Assembly: GCA_938074585.1 (NCBI GenBank)
Contig: CALJEW010000253.1
Location: 1-5,517, forward strand
Length of the DNA: 5,517 bases
Direction: 5' to 3'
DNA from: an uncultured Rhodospirillales bacterium
Lineage (GTDB): Bacteria; Pseudomonadota; Alphaproteobacteria; Rhodospirillales; Casp-alpha2
Of the stretch, positions 1 through 5,517 are shown piece by piece. The notes beneath the pieces are model-generated. The model did no database searches and was not told the origin of the DNA. It worked only from the letters and a program-made list of their open reading frames with translations. The translations under genes and the position numbers were made by a program. How positions within the stretch are numbered: position 1 is the first letter of the stretch; every line of letters starts with the position of its first letter.

Positions 1-379
1 GTGACTTAACGACCCCACTGATCATACGTTCAACATTAAACTTAACCGCTGCAGCATCAAAATCGGTTCCGTCGTGAAACTTAACTCCTTTGCGCAGTTT
101 GAAAATAAAGGTCGTATCGTTAACTTTTTCAGGCATTCCCGTTGCCAGACCTGGTGCTAAATCAAGATTCGCATCAATATCCAAAAGTGAATCATAAACC
201 AGACGCATAAAATAAATAGGGTTTGCCCGTTGAGTTGGGTCGACTAATTTATAATGCATATCTACAGTTTTAAGAATTCCACCGCGCTTCGGACAAACCT
301 CGTCTGCCAACGCCATACTTGTGCTACCTACGCCAGCCGCAACCACTGCGGCAACAGCTATTTTCGAAAGCTTACTCAT
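1..379 (-). CDS. ABC transporter solute-binding protein, family 5 (peptide/opine/nickel-type), N-terminal part only
   Basis: This is the first 126 complete codons of a periplasmic binding protein that would capture a solute for an ABC importer; the rest lies beyond the left edge. Residues 1-25 form a signal peptide: a Lys-containing start (MSKLSK), an Ala/Val-rich core and a likely cleavage site after ALA25, before Asp26. The mature part shows family SBP_bac_5 (DppA/OppA-like) hallmarks: Asp47-Pro48 early on, Tyr62-Asp63-Ser64-Leu65 (the usual YDxL segment), APGLA at 75-79, and FKLRKGVKFHDG at 93-104 followed by FDAAAVKFNVERM at 107-119. The ATG at 379-377 is preceded by AAGGGAGA (395-388), a strong Shine-Dalgarno at normal spacing. 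The gene lies 124 bp downstream of sulfatase A on the same strand and may have its own promoter. Family 5 proteins bind peptides, sugars, opines and other solutes, so the ligand is unknown; a sulfated compound is an inference from the neighbours. Confidence 0.93.
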   Translation of the reverse strand, partial: MSKLSKIAVAAVVAAGVGSTSMALADEVCPKRGGILKTVDMHYKLVDPTQRANPIYFMRLVYDSLLDIDANLDLAPGLATGMPEKVNDTTFIFKLRKGVKFHDGTDFDAAAVKFNVERMISGVVKS

Positions 380-387
380 CAGATGTT

Positions 388-395
388 TCTCCCTT
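388..395 (-). promoter_or_regulatory. Ribosome binding site of the solute-binding protein
   Basis: AAGGGAGA on the minus strand lies 8 nt before the ATG at 379. It is the best Shine-Dalgarno match in the window and fixes the start of the signal peptide. Confidence 0.75.
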
Positions 396-449
396 AATTG
401 TCTAAACCATGTTTTTTATTTAGCTGATGATCCCACACCACCAACCGAT

Positions 450-455
450 ATTATA
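450..455 (-). promoter_or_regulatory. Candidate -10 element for the solute-binding protein gene
   Basis: A perfect TATAAT on the minus strand sits in the 124-bp gap between sulfatase A and the binding-protein gene, about 70 nt before its ATG. No good -35 is found 16-18 nt upstream (TGGGAA at best). If used, it would let the transporter gene be expressed separately from the upstream sulfatase. AT-rich gaps produce such hexamers by chance, so this is weak evidence. Confidence 0.3.
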
Positions 456-503
456 AACAGACTTCAGGCACTTCCCATTAACTTAAGAAATGGGTTCGTC
501 GGG

Positions 504-1985
504 CTAAAACTTACCCGTTCTTTCAATTCCGGCCGAGCTCGTTGCCATTACGGCGTCGAAATGACGGATTAATAATTCAGATTTTAACTCTATGACATTC
601 GGGTCTTCCCACAAATTGTTGAACTCACCGGGATCTTCCTGCAGATCAAAAAGTTCGCCCAAATTGTGCCCATGATAGACAACCATTTTATACCGCCCAT
701 CAAAATTCATGGTCGCGTGTGTCGGCGGTGATTCTTTGGCTGAGCCAAGCGCATCATTAAATTCAGTGACAACGCTTTTCTTGTGATAATTTGAAGGCGC
801 ATCACCGCGCAGCATACCGAGTAGAGATTTCCCTTGCATATAATAGGGGACTTCCATCCCCACCGCTTCCAATAGGGTTGGGGCAACATCAACCAGTTCC
901 ACCAATGCATCGCTCGTCAGGCCGGATTGAAATTGACCTTTCCAATAAAAAATCAAAGGCACATGAACCAAGCCTTCAAAAAACCGACATCCCTTATACA
1001 GCAACCCATGGTCACCCAACATTTCGCCGTGATCGGCATGAAAGACGATCAAAGTATTATCAAGCTGTCCGATATTATCGAGATGATCAACCAGTCGCCC
1101 AAACTGCTCATCCAATAGCTCAATCATAGCATAGTAAGCTGCAATGACCTCGCGTCCGTTAAAGGTATCCGGAGGAAGTGTCGCTGTATTTGTATGATGT
1201 TCTCCAGCTTCCGGGTCGATATTTATGCCATTCGGATCGACTGCGTTAATGGATTGTTGGCAAATGTTACGAAAGCTCTTTTGCCGTTCAAGATCAGATT
1301 CCTGAAACAAAGGTCCTGGCAAGTTCGCAGGGTTATATCGATCAAGATATTCTTTAGGTGGATCGAAGGGCGGATGTGGATCAAACGGGTTCATCGACAA
1401 CAACCAGGGGCCTTCGCGTTTTTCGTCAATAAAGCGTATTGCCATATCGGTACACCAAGTCGACTGATGCAGCTCTGCCGGAACACCCTCACCACAAAAG
1501 CTGCGTATAGATGAATATAGCTCAACCGGATCCACTCCTTTTTCATCCCGCAACCAACGATGATAGGCATGAAAATCAGGATCCAATGTTGGCATGGGAT
1601 GATGGCTCCATTCAAACAACCGGTAACCATCGTCTGTGCGCTTTTCACTCCCCGTTGCCGCACTGGCCAAATGTAGCTTCCCTATCAGACCGCAGTCATA
1701 TCCTGCATCGGCAAACAGCTTAGTCACCAAAACTTCACCATCGGGAAAATAGGCGTTTCCATTCCGGTGAACATGATTGCTTGCTGGATAGCGACCGGTC
1801 AAAAAAGACGCGCGACTGGGCGTACAAATCTGACTTTGCACATAAGCCCTCTTAAATGCAGTGCCACCATCAACAAGGCGATCAATGAAAGGGGTGCGAA
1901 TATGCGAATTGCCCAACGCTTGAATGGTATCGAAGCGCTGTTGGTCGGTACAATACCAAAGAATGTTTGGGCGTGAACTACTCAT
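504..1985 (-). CDS. Sulfatase A: arylsulfatase-family hydrolase, Cys-type, probably cytoplasmic
   Basis: A 493-residue member of the alkaline phosphatase/sulfatase superfamily, expected to hydrolyse a sulfate ester. Seen in the sequence: the N-terminal beta strand RPNILWYCTDQQ with metal-ligand candidates Asp14/Gln15; the signature CTPSR at 54-58, whose Cys54 would be converted to formylglycine, followed by LTGR; the second signature GYDCGLIGKLH (95-105) with Lys103; PFDPHPPFDPP (199-209) with a probable active-site His204; HADHGEMLGDHG (316-327) with metal ligands Asp318/His319; and Lys331. The C-terminal LFDLQEDPGEFNNL (445-458) is typical of the family. The frame is open up to an ATG at 2069, but the ATG at 1985 is preferred: it has AGAGGT 4 nt upstream and gives the short MSSSRPNI start shared with the other two sulfatases. 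There is no signal peptide or membrane segment. It lies 144 bp downstream of the dehydrogenase. Family assignment is firm; the substrate is unknown, and phosphonate or phosphodiester hydrolysis cannot be excluded. Confidence 0.95.
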   Translation of the reverse strand: MSSSRPNILWYCTDQQRFDTIQALGNSHIRTPFIDRLVDGGTAFKRAYVQSQICTPSRASFLTGRYPASNHVHRNGNAYFPDGEVLVTKLFADAGYDCGLIGKLHLASAATGSEKRTDDGYRLFEWSHHPMPTLDPDFHAYHRWLRDEKGVDPVELYSSIRSFCGEGVPAELHQSTWCTDMAIRFIDEKREGPWLLSMNPFDPHPPFDPPKEYLDRYNPANLPGPLFQESDLERQKSFRNICQQSINAVDPNGINIDPEAGEHHTNTATLPPDTFNGREVIAAYYAMIELLDEQFGRLVDHLDNIGQLDNTLIVFHADHGEMLGDHGLLYKGCRFFEGLVHVPLIFYWKGQFQSGLTSDALVELVDVAPTLLEAVGMEVPYYMQGKSLLGMLRGDAPSNYHKKSVVTEFNDALGSAKESPPTHATMNFDGRYKMVVYHGHNLGELFDLQEDPGEFNNLWEDPNVIELKSELLIRHFDAVMATSSAGIERTGKF

Positions 1986-1989
1986 GTTG

Positions 1990-1995
1990 ACCTCT
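1990..1995 (-). promoter_or_regulatory. Ribosome binding site that decides the sulfatase A start
   Basis: AGAGGT on the minus strand is 4 nt before the ATG at 1985. The alternative in-frame ATG at 2069 has no purine-rich site before it (GTTTTAGTT), so a 28-residue N-terminal extension is unlikely. Confidence 0.6.
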
Positions 1996-2099
1996 GGAAT
2001 GGATTTTTCTTTAATCTTTGATACAGAACAATTTCTATAAATACTAATCACCAATGATACCGTATCCATAACTAAAACGAATAACGCCTGCCCCCCCGG

Positions 2100-2129
2100 A
2101 ATATAAATTCAATAATCCTGAAAATACAA
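2100..2129 (-). promoter_or_regulatory. Candidate sigma-70-like promoter for sulfatase A
   Basis: On the minus strand, TTGTAT (2129-2124) and TATATT (2105-2100) are separated by 18 nt, matching 4/6 and 5/6 of the sigma-70 consensus. It begins directly after the dehydrogenase stop codon and would give a leader of roughly 105-110 nt before the ATG at 1985. A run of seven G (2097-2091 on the minus strand) follows the -10. It would free sulfatase A from polarity caused by the upstream nonsense codon. The match is modest and the region AT-rich. Confidence 0.3.
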
Positions 2130-2918
2130 CTAGAAGGACTTTCCAACCAAAAGCGGATTTTCTGGCCCAATCGTTACCCCGCCACCACCGGCATCAACAA
2201 TGGCCCCGGTAACGAATGACGCATTTTCTGACAAAAGCCACATCACGGGTTCCACAATTTCCTCGACCCGAGCAATGCATCCCATTGGGATTGTTTCAGC
2301 CATCGCCTTGGCAATCTCAGGATTTTTTAAACGGTCTGTCTTATCTGAATGCGTTTGTCCCGGACAAACGGCATTGATCCGAATGCACTGGCCCGCCACT
2401 TCTTTAGCGAGGCCTTTGGTAAATATATCAACCTCCCCTTTTAAAGCGGTGTAGGCTTCGGCCCCAAGACGTCCACCCATTGTAGTTGCCATGAAAGAGA
2501 TATTGACGATAGCTCCTCCCGTACCGCCAGATTTTGTCGACATCTGTTTTACAGCTTCGCGGGTACACAGGATCGTTCCTGTAATATTAGTACTCAGTAA
2601 ATTGGTTAGGTCTTGCGCATCAAGTTCTATGAAAGGACGTCGTTTAAGTGATATTCCGGAGCTATTAACCAAAGCAGTCACAGCCCCTAATTCCGCATAG
2701 ACAATGTTTGACATATTGATGACAGCGGCCTCATCACCGACATCGCCCGCCACAATGATCGCCTTGCTGCCTTTGCTATTTATCTTGTCTGCAAGTTCTT
2801 GGGCTTGACCTTGGCGAGAGCAAAAATTGATTGCGATCGCTTAGTTCTGAGCGGCGGCTTTAACCACCGCAGCCCCTATTCCACTCGCACCGCCAGTTAC
2901 CAAAAGAACACCCGACAT
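2130..2918 (-). pseudogene. Short-chain dehydrogenase/reductase (SDR) interrupted by in-frame TAA at codon 26
   Basis: An NAD(P)-dependent oxidoreductase of the classical SDR family, 262 codons from the ATG at 2918, a normal family length. Codons 1-25 encode the first beta strand and nucleotide-binding glycine motif (LLVTGGASGIGAAVV). Codon 26 is TAA (2843-2841), and the same frame then continues without a shift: AIAINFCSRQGQAQELADKI, AGDVGD (56-61), the NNAG-like LVNSSG (83-88), YTALK (156-160, catalytic Tyr and Lys), INAVCPG (126-132 of the part downstream of GTG 2753) and WLLSENASFVTGAIVDAGGG. The helix normally reads like AAxRGYAVxVNY, so the stop probably replaces a Tyr (TAT/TAC to TAA). 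The catalytic Ser is also replaced: NISF has Phe142 where relatives have NISS. The ATG lies 2 nt after the sulfatase B stop, with GGGGAC upstream inside that gene, suggesting translational coupling. A GTG at 2753 could start a 207-residue protein, but it would lack the cofactor motif. Nonfunctional allele, readthrough or consensus error are all possible. Confidence 0.85.
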
Positions 2919-2920
2919 AA

Positions 2921-4432
2921 TCACTTGTCCCCGTTGAAAGGCTTATTTGAGTCAAAAGCCAGCCAATTATCTTCCATTTTTGTTTCCCAGCGAAATGTAT
3001 CTGCTGGCTTTACGGATTGGGCCCAGGCTTTGAGAACTGCCTTTTCTTTGTTACGGGCCTGGATATCTTCATCAATTGCCTCTGGGTTCCAACCCGCCAG
3101 TAACTGGGTTTCAAGTTTATTTTTGATCTCTTGATGATTGGGGTCATCAGCAAGATTTCTCATTTCGGTTGAATCATTTTTAAGATCAAACAACTGGCTA
3201 GGGCAACCGTGATAATAATTAAACTTCCACTGGCCTTGGCGGATCATCCTAGATTGCAATACGCGCCCGCCGGACCAAGCCAACAAACCGTCTGTGCAAT
3301 ACTCCGAATACGTTGTATCGCTCCATTCCGCGTCACCATCACGGGCCACCGGCAAAAGACTTTTGCCATCAATACCAGGCAATGGCGCGTGGCCTCCTGC
3401 GTCAACTAGTGTGGCGGATACATCTACCAGATTGGCTATTTGATCCCGGCGCTCGCCAGATTTAAGTTCTCCAGCCCATTTCATTATCAACGGAACTTTG
3501 GCCGCTTCATCATAAAAAGTCTGCTTCCACCAAAGATCACGCTCGCCCAATTGATCGCCATGGTCGGAGGAATAGATGATCAGCGTATTTTCGAGGAGAT
3601 CAAGCTCTTCCAGTTTATCTAAAACTTTTCCAATCTCCCGGTCCATAGTGTCGACCAGAGCGTAATAAGCGGTTCGGGCGCGAATTTCATCTTCTTCGGA
3701 TACTTCATTAAGGCCAGTTTGCGCGCGCCACCACGCAAGATAGGTGTCGTCACCTTCTTCCTCAGGGCGAGACAATTTTGGCGGGGGAACTTTGCCCTCA
3801 TACAATTTGTAAATTTCAGGATCAGCAACATACGGCTGATGCGGTAGCATGAAGCCGACGTTCAACGAGAATGGAGCGTTGTTGCCATTTTTGCGTTTCT
3901 CGGCAATCTCATCTAGATAGGCCAAACTGTTCTTGGTGACTTCACGGTCGACCAATTCATAACTCATTTGCCCCGGGCCTGATTTAACCAAACTTTCTTT
4001 GAACGGCCGCTGAGCTTTGTCTAACACACCAAGTGAATAGGCGAATCCGCCATACCAATCGGTAATATGATCCCCAATCTCGCGTCTGGCATAGCCGTGC
4101 AGCTGATCTGGCCCGATCGCATGCATCCGCCCGATTAACGTTGGGTGGTATCCAACGGCACCCAATGCATGTGCCGTCGTTGGAATATCTGAATTCAAGG
4201 CGTCGCTATTGGTCCAACAACTTTGTCGATATGGATACCTGCCGGTCAATAACGACATACGGGCCGGTACGCATATTGGCGATGGTGTGTAGGTGTTTTC
4301 AAACACAACACCTTCCGCTGCCAAGCGATCTAAATTTGGCGTTTGAACGATGTCATCGCCATAGCAACCGAGGACATTTGACGCATGTTGGTCTGATAGA
4401 ATGAAAACGATATTTGGACGATCTGTGCTCAA
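2921..4432 (-). CDS. Sulfatase B: arylsulfatase/choline-sulfatase-like hydrolase, Cys-type, TTG start
   Basis: A 503-residue sulfatase. Visible elements: RPNIVFILSDQH at 5-16 with Asp14/Gln15 as metal-ligand candidates; TPNLDRLAAEGVVFENTY (31-48); the formylglycine motif CVPAR at 54-58 followed by LLTGRYP; GYHPTLIGRMH (94-104), where Arg102 takes the place of the usual Lys; GPDQLHGY (107-114); LPHQP with His198; SSDHGDQLGE with Asp290/His291; and WWKQTFYDEA with Lys303. The C-terminal LAGWNPEAI and following charged helix resemble the tails of choline-sulfatase-like proteins. The start is TTG at 4432-4430, 8 nt after GAGGAT (4446-4441); an in-frame TGA five codons upstream and no ATG between leave little alternative. 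There is no signal peptide, so a cytoplasmic location is likely. Its TGA stop lies 2 nt before the dehydrogenase ATG, implying one operon. GRMH variants with GPDQ-HG are, as I recall, a known sulfatase subgroup, so the Arg need not mean loss of activity. The substrate is not inferable. Confidence 0.95.
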   Translation of the reverse strand: MSTDRPNIVFILSDQHASNVLGCYGDDIVQTPNLDRLAAEGVVFENTYTPSPICVPARMSLLTGRYPYRQSCWTNSDALNSDIPTTAHALGAVGYHPTLIGRMHAIGPDQLHGYARREIGDHITDWYGGFAYSLGVLDKAQRPFKESLVKSGPGQMSYELVDREVTKNSLAYLDEIAEKRKNGNNAPFSLNVGFMLPHQPYVADPEIYKLYEGKVPPPKLSRPEEEGDDTYLAWWRAQTGLNEVSEEDEIRARTAYYALVDTMDREIGKVLDKLEELDLLENTLIIYSSDHGDQLGERDLWWKQTFYDEAAKVPLIMKWAGELKSGERRDQIANLVDVSATLVDAGGHAPLPGIDGKSLLPVARDGDAEWSDTTYSEYCTDGLLAWSGGRVLQSRMIRQGQWKFNYYHGCPSQLFDLKNDSTEMRNLADDPNHQEIKNKLETQLLAGWNPEAIDEDIQARNKEKAVLKAWAQSVKPADTFRWETKMEDNWLAFDSNKPFNGDK

Positions 4433-4440
4433 TGGTTGGT

Positions 4441-4446
4441 ATCCTC
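4441..4446 (-). promoter_or_regulatory. Ribosome binding site supporting the TTG start of sulfatase B
   Basis: GAGGAT on the minus strand, 8 nt before the TTG at 4432. With an in-frame stop just upstream and no ATG or GTG nearby, this site decides the unusual start codon. Confidence 0.6.
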
Positions 4447-4452
4447 AATCAG

Positions 4453-4686
4453 TTAAGTCATTCTGACACGAGAAAGGTGGTCAGACAATTCAAACCATAA
4501 GCCATGGATATCGTTCGCTCGATGATTGATCACATGAGAATTCATCTCGGCACTGAGCGCAGCAACCCCGACGCCATCCTCAGCGGCGCATTGGCGCAGA
4601 TCCTGGCCTTCACCCAACAAAACAAAACCGCCGCTTCCAATGGAAGTGACCGTACGGTCTTGATGGTTGCGGGGGCACACAACCAA
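4453..4686 (-). other. Unidentified coding-like stretch, possibly the 3' remnant of a lost gene
   Basis: A 77-codon open frame on the minus strand ends 20 bp before sulfatase B. It is bounded upstream by TAG (4689-4687) and downstream by TAA (4455-4453). The composition is more GC-rich and codon-like than the AT-rich DNA to its right; it includes GSGGFVLLGEGQDL and a C-terminal HGLWFELSDHLSRV. A GAGGTG lies 9 nt before a TTG at 4686, but that TTG follows the TAG directly, so it may be chance. The complementary strand is also open over 4504-4737 (ATG start, 77 codons), so the coding strand is uncertain. I recognise no family for either product. It could be a small gene, the tail of a gene truncated by an earlier rearrangement, or noncoding. 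The same-strand position just before sulfatase B slightly favours the minus reading. Confidence 0.22.
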
Positions 4687-4894
4687 CTATATTTGCACCT
4701 CTTTAGAACCTATATAAGTTTCAATATAACTCACTAGAGACCCTGCACCTGCACAAGATTTTTTTAGATCCCATTCCTTACGCGAAACAAAAAATCTTTG
4801 AGATATTGCTATTTTTAACAATTCTTGAATCACCCCACCATTTTCGAGCCTCCGCAGCTTTCGAACTGGGCAACACCAAACTAAATCGCAAAGT

Positions 4895-4920
4895 TCTGTG
4901 ACGGGTTAACCCGTCACAGA
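4895..4920. promoter_or_regulatory. Perfect 26-bp palindrome, probable operator
   Basis: The half-site TCTGTGACGGGTT is followed immediately by its exact reverse complement, centred between 4907 and 4908 on TTAA, with no spacer and no mismatch; the symmetry stops abruptly at both edges. It ends 14 bp before the -35 candidate of sulfatase C. If transcription starts near 4971, the centre is at about -63, a position typical of activator sites, although a repressor is not excluded. As RNA it would fold as an 11-bp stem with a UUAA loop, but neither strand has a U-tract after it and no gene clearly ends here, so a terminator is less likely. The regulator is not encoded in the window as far as I can see. 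Confidence 0.6.
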
Positions 4921-4934
4921 CTATACTTTATAAG

Positions 4935-4964
4935 TTGAAAGATAAGTACAGATGAAGGTATTAT
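4935..4964 (+). promoter_or_regulatory. Candidate sigma-70-like promoter of sulfatase C
   Basis: TTGAAA (4935-4940) and TATTAT (4959-4964) are separated by 18 nt; each matches 5 of 6 consensus bases. Transcription would begin near 4971, leaving a leader of about 95 nt. It is the best promoter match in the spacer and lies just downstream of the palindrome. Confidence 0.45.
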
Positions 4965-5065
4965 TTTAATTCTATTTCTTAGGCATTTTAGTTTATATAT
5001 CTACCAAATAAAATTTGCGTAGACACAAAAAGCGTAAATCAAACTTACAAATGAGAACTAATTCC

Positions 5066-5517
5066 ATGCTGAAAAAAGTCCCCAATATTATCTTTTTAAT
5101 GCCTGACCAATTACGGGCTGACTATGTGGGGAGTTATGGACACTCCCATGCTTTGACGCCAAACATTGATGCTTTGGCACAGCGCGGCATGGTTTATGAG
5201 CGATGCCTTTCACCATCGCCGGTTTGCATTCCAGCACGGGCATCCGTATTAACCGGGCACAATTCATTATCAACCGGTGTGGTGAGCAATAATTTTTGGC
5301 TGCGCCCTGATCATGTTGCGTGTGGTGTGCCGAGTTTTGGAAGTCTTTTATCCAACGCGGGTTATCACACAGAAACCATTGGCAAAATGCATTTCATTCC
5401 GTGGGATGAGTCTAAAGGTTTCCAACACCGCGTCATTTCTGAAGACAAACGCCATATACATATCAGGGATGACTATGATGAATATCTTAAATTCCATGGC
5501 CATAAAAAATACCCCAC
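5066..5517 (+). CDS. Sulfatase C: arylsulfatase-family hydrolase, N-terminal part only, divergent
   Basis: The first 150 codons of a third Cys-type sulfatase, cut by the right edge. It shows VPNIIFLMPDQLRADYVGSY (5-24) with metal-ligand candidates Asp14/Gln15, TPNIDALAQRGMVYERC (31-47), the formylglycine motif CIPAR at 54-58 followed by LTGH instead of the usual LTGR, and GYHTETIGKMHF (99-110) with the conserved Lys107 and His109. The GKMHF form is common in choline-sulfatase and phosphonate-monoester-hydrolase-like members, but the substrate-specific half is missing. Two in-frame ATGs exist, at 5051 and 5066. I chose 5066 because it gives the same short lead before PNI as the other two sulfatases and has a weak GAGA 9 nt upstream; the ATG at 5051 has no ribosome binding site. 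There is no signal peptide with either start. It points away from the minus-strand operon, so it is a separate transcription unit, probably under the palindrome and promoter candidate upstream. Confidence 0.93.
   Translation, partial: MLKKVPNIIFLMPDQLRADYVGSYGHSHALTPNIDALAQRGMVYERCLSPSPVCIPARASVLTGHNSLSTGVVSNNFWLRPDHVACGVPSFGSLLSNAGYHTETIGKMHFIPWDESKGFQHRVISEDKRHIHIRDDYDEYLKFHGHKKYP

Larger units (their letters stand above)
4690..5065. other. AT-rich divergent intergenic region without recognisable genes
   Basis: No convincing coding region is seen here on either strand. From left to right it holds a tandem CTGCAC doublet (4743-4754), an imperfect AT-rich inverted repeat (4755-4764 with 4789-4798), a more mixed stretch at about 4840-4880 in which I recognise nothing, the perfect palindrome at 4895-4920, the promoter candidate at 4935-4964, and an AT-rich leader up to sulfatase C. 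Regulation of both divergent units probably converges here, but I found no clear promoter for the minus-strand operon. Confidence 0.6.

Noticed and set aside
474..494. Hairpin CCCATT / AATGGG just downstream of the sulfatase A stop, considered as a terminator.
   Set aside because: The stem is only 6 bp with a 9-nt loop and is not followed by a U-tract on the minus strand, so it is not a convincing intrinsic terminator.
791..1129. Plus-strand open frames opposite sulfatase A (and similar ones opposite sulfatase B and the SDR).
   Set aside because: They lie antisense within strongly conserved sulfatase or SDR coding sequence and their products resemble no family; they are shadows.
1986..2069. 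A 28-residue N-terminal extension of sulfatase A from the ATG at 2069.
   Set aside because: There is no ribosome binding site before 2069, the extension shows neither signal-peptide nor domain features, and the ATG at 1985 has AGAGGT upstream and matches the N-termini of the other sulfatases.
2091..2097. Run of seven C (G on the minus strand) as a possible phase-variation tract.
   Set aside because: It lies in noncoding DNA upstream of the chosen and even the alternative sulfatase A start, and is not between clear promoter elements; seven bases is short for slippage switching.
4755..4798. Inverted repeat AAGATTTTTT / AAAAAATCTT with a 24-nt loop.
   Set aside because: It is built almost wholly from A and T runs in AT-rich DNA; such a match is easily due to chance, and no gene end is nearby to give it a terminator role.
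4895..4920. CRP/FNR-type site suggested by TGTGA and TCACA in the palindrome.
   Set aside because: The half-sites are 12 bp apart; CRP sites have 6 bp between these boxes.
5088..5273. Minus-strand 61-codon open frame opposite sulfatase C.
   Set aside because: It is antisense to the formylglycine motif region of a clear sulfatase and has no recognisable product.

Overview
The window looks like an accessory catabolic locus of a Gram-negative bacterium, most likely a marine-type alphaproteobacterium. This rests on protein style (a family 5 ABC solute-binding protein beside several arylsulfatase-like proteins and a short-chain dehydrogenase) and on moderate base composition judged by eye. The taxonomy is an inference and no rRNA or other marker is present.

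Layout. Four genes lie on the minus strand and are transcribed from right to left: sulfatase B (4432-2921, TTG start), a short-chain dehydrogenase/reductase (2918-2130, interrupted by an in-frame TAA), sulfatase A (1985-504) and the first 126 codons of an exported ABC transporter solute-binding protein (379 to beyond the left edge). A 633-bp spacer (4433-5065) separates them from a third, divergent sulfatase C on the plus strand (5066 to beyond the right edge). The spacer holds a coding-like stretch of unknown identity (4453-4686), a perfect 26-bp palindrome (4895-4920) and a good sigma-70-like promoter candidate for sulfatase C (4935-4964).

How it may work together. All three sulfatases carry the Cys-x-Pro-x-Arg formylglycine motif at the same place (Cys54) and none has a visible signal peptide, so they are probably cytoplasmic. 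With a solute-binding protein encoded alongside, the simplest reading is uptake of an intact sulfated organic compound, desulfation inside the cell, and oxidation or reduction of the freed alcohol or sugar by the dehydrogenase. The substrate cannot be read from the sequence.

The oddities most worth checking are the dehydrogenase, which has both a nonsense codon and a Phe where the catalytic Ser is expected, and the long palindrome, which sits just upstream of the promoter candidate of the divergent sulfatase and may be the operator of the locus.
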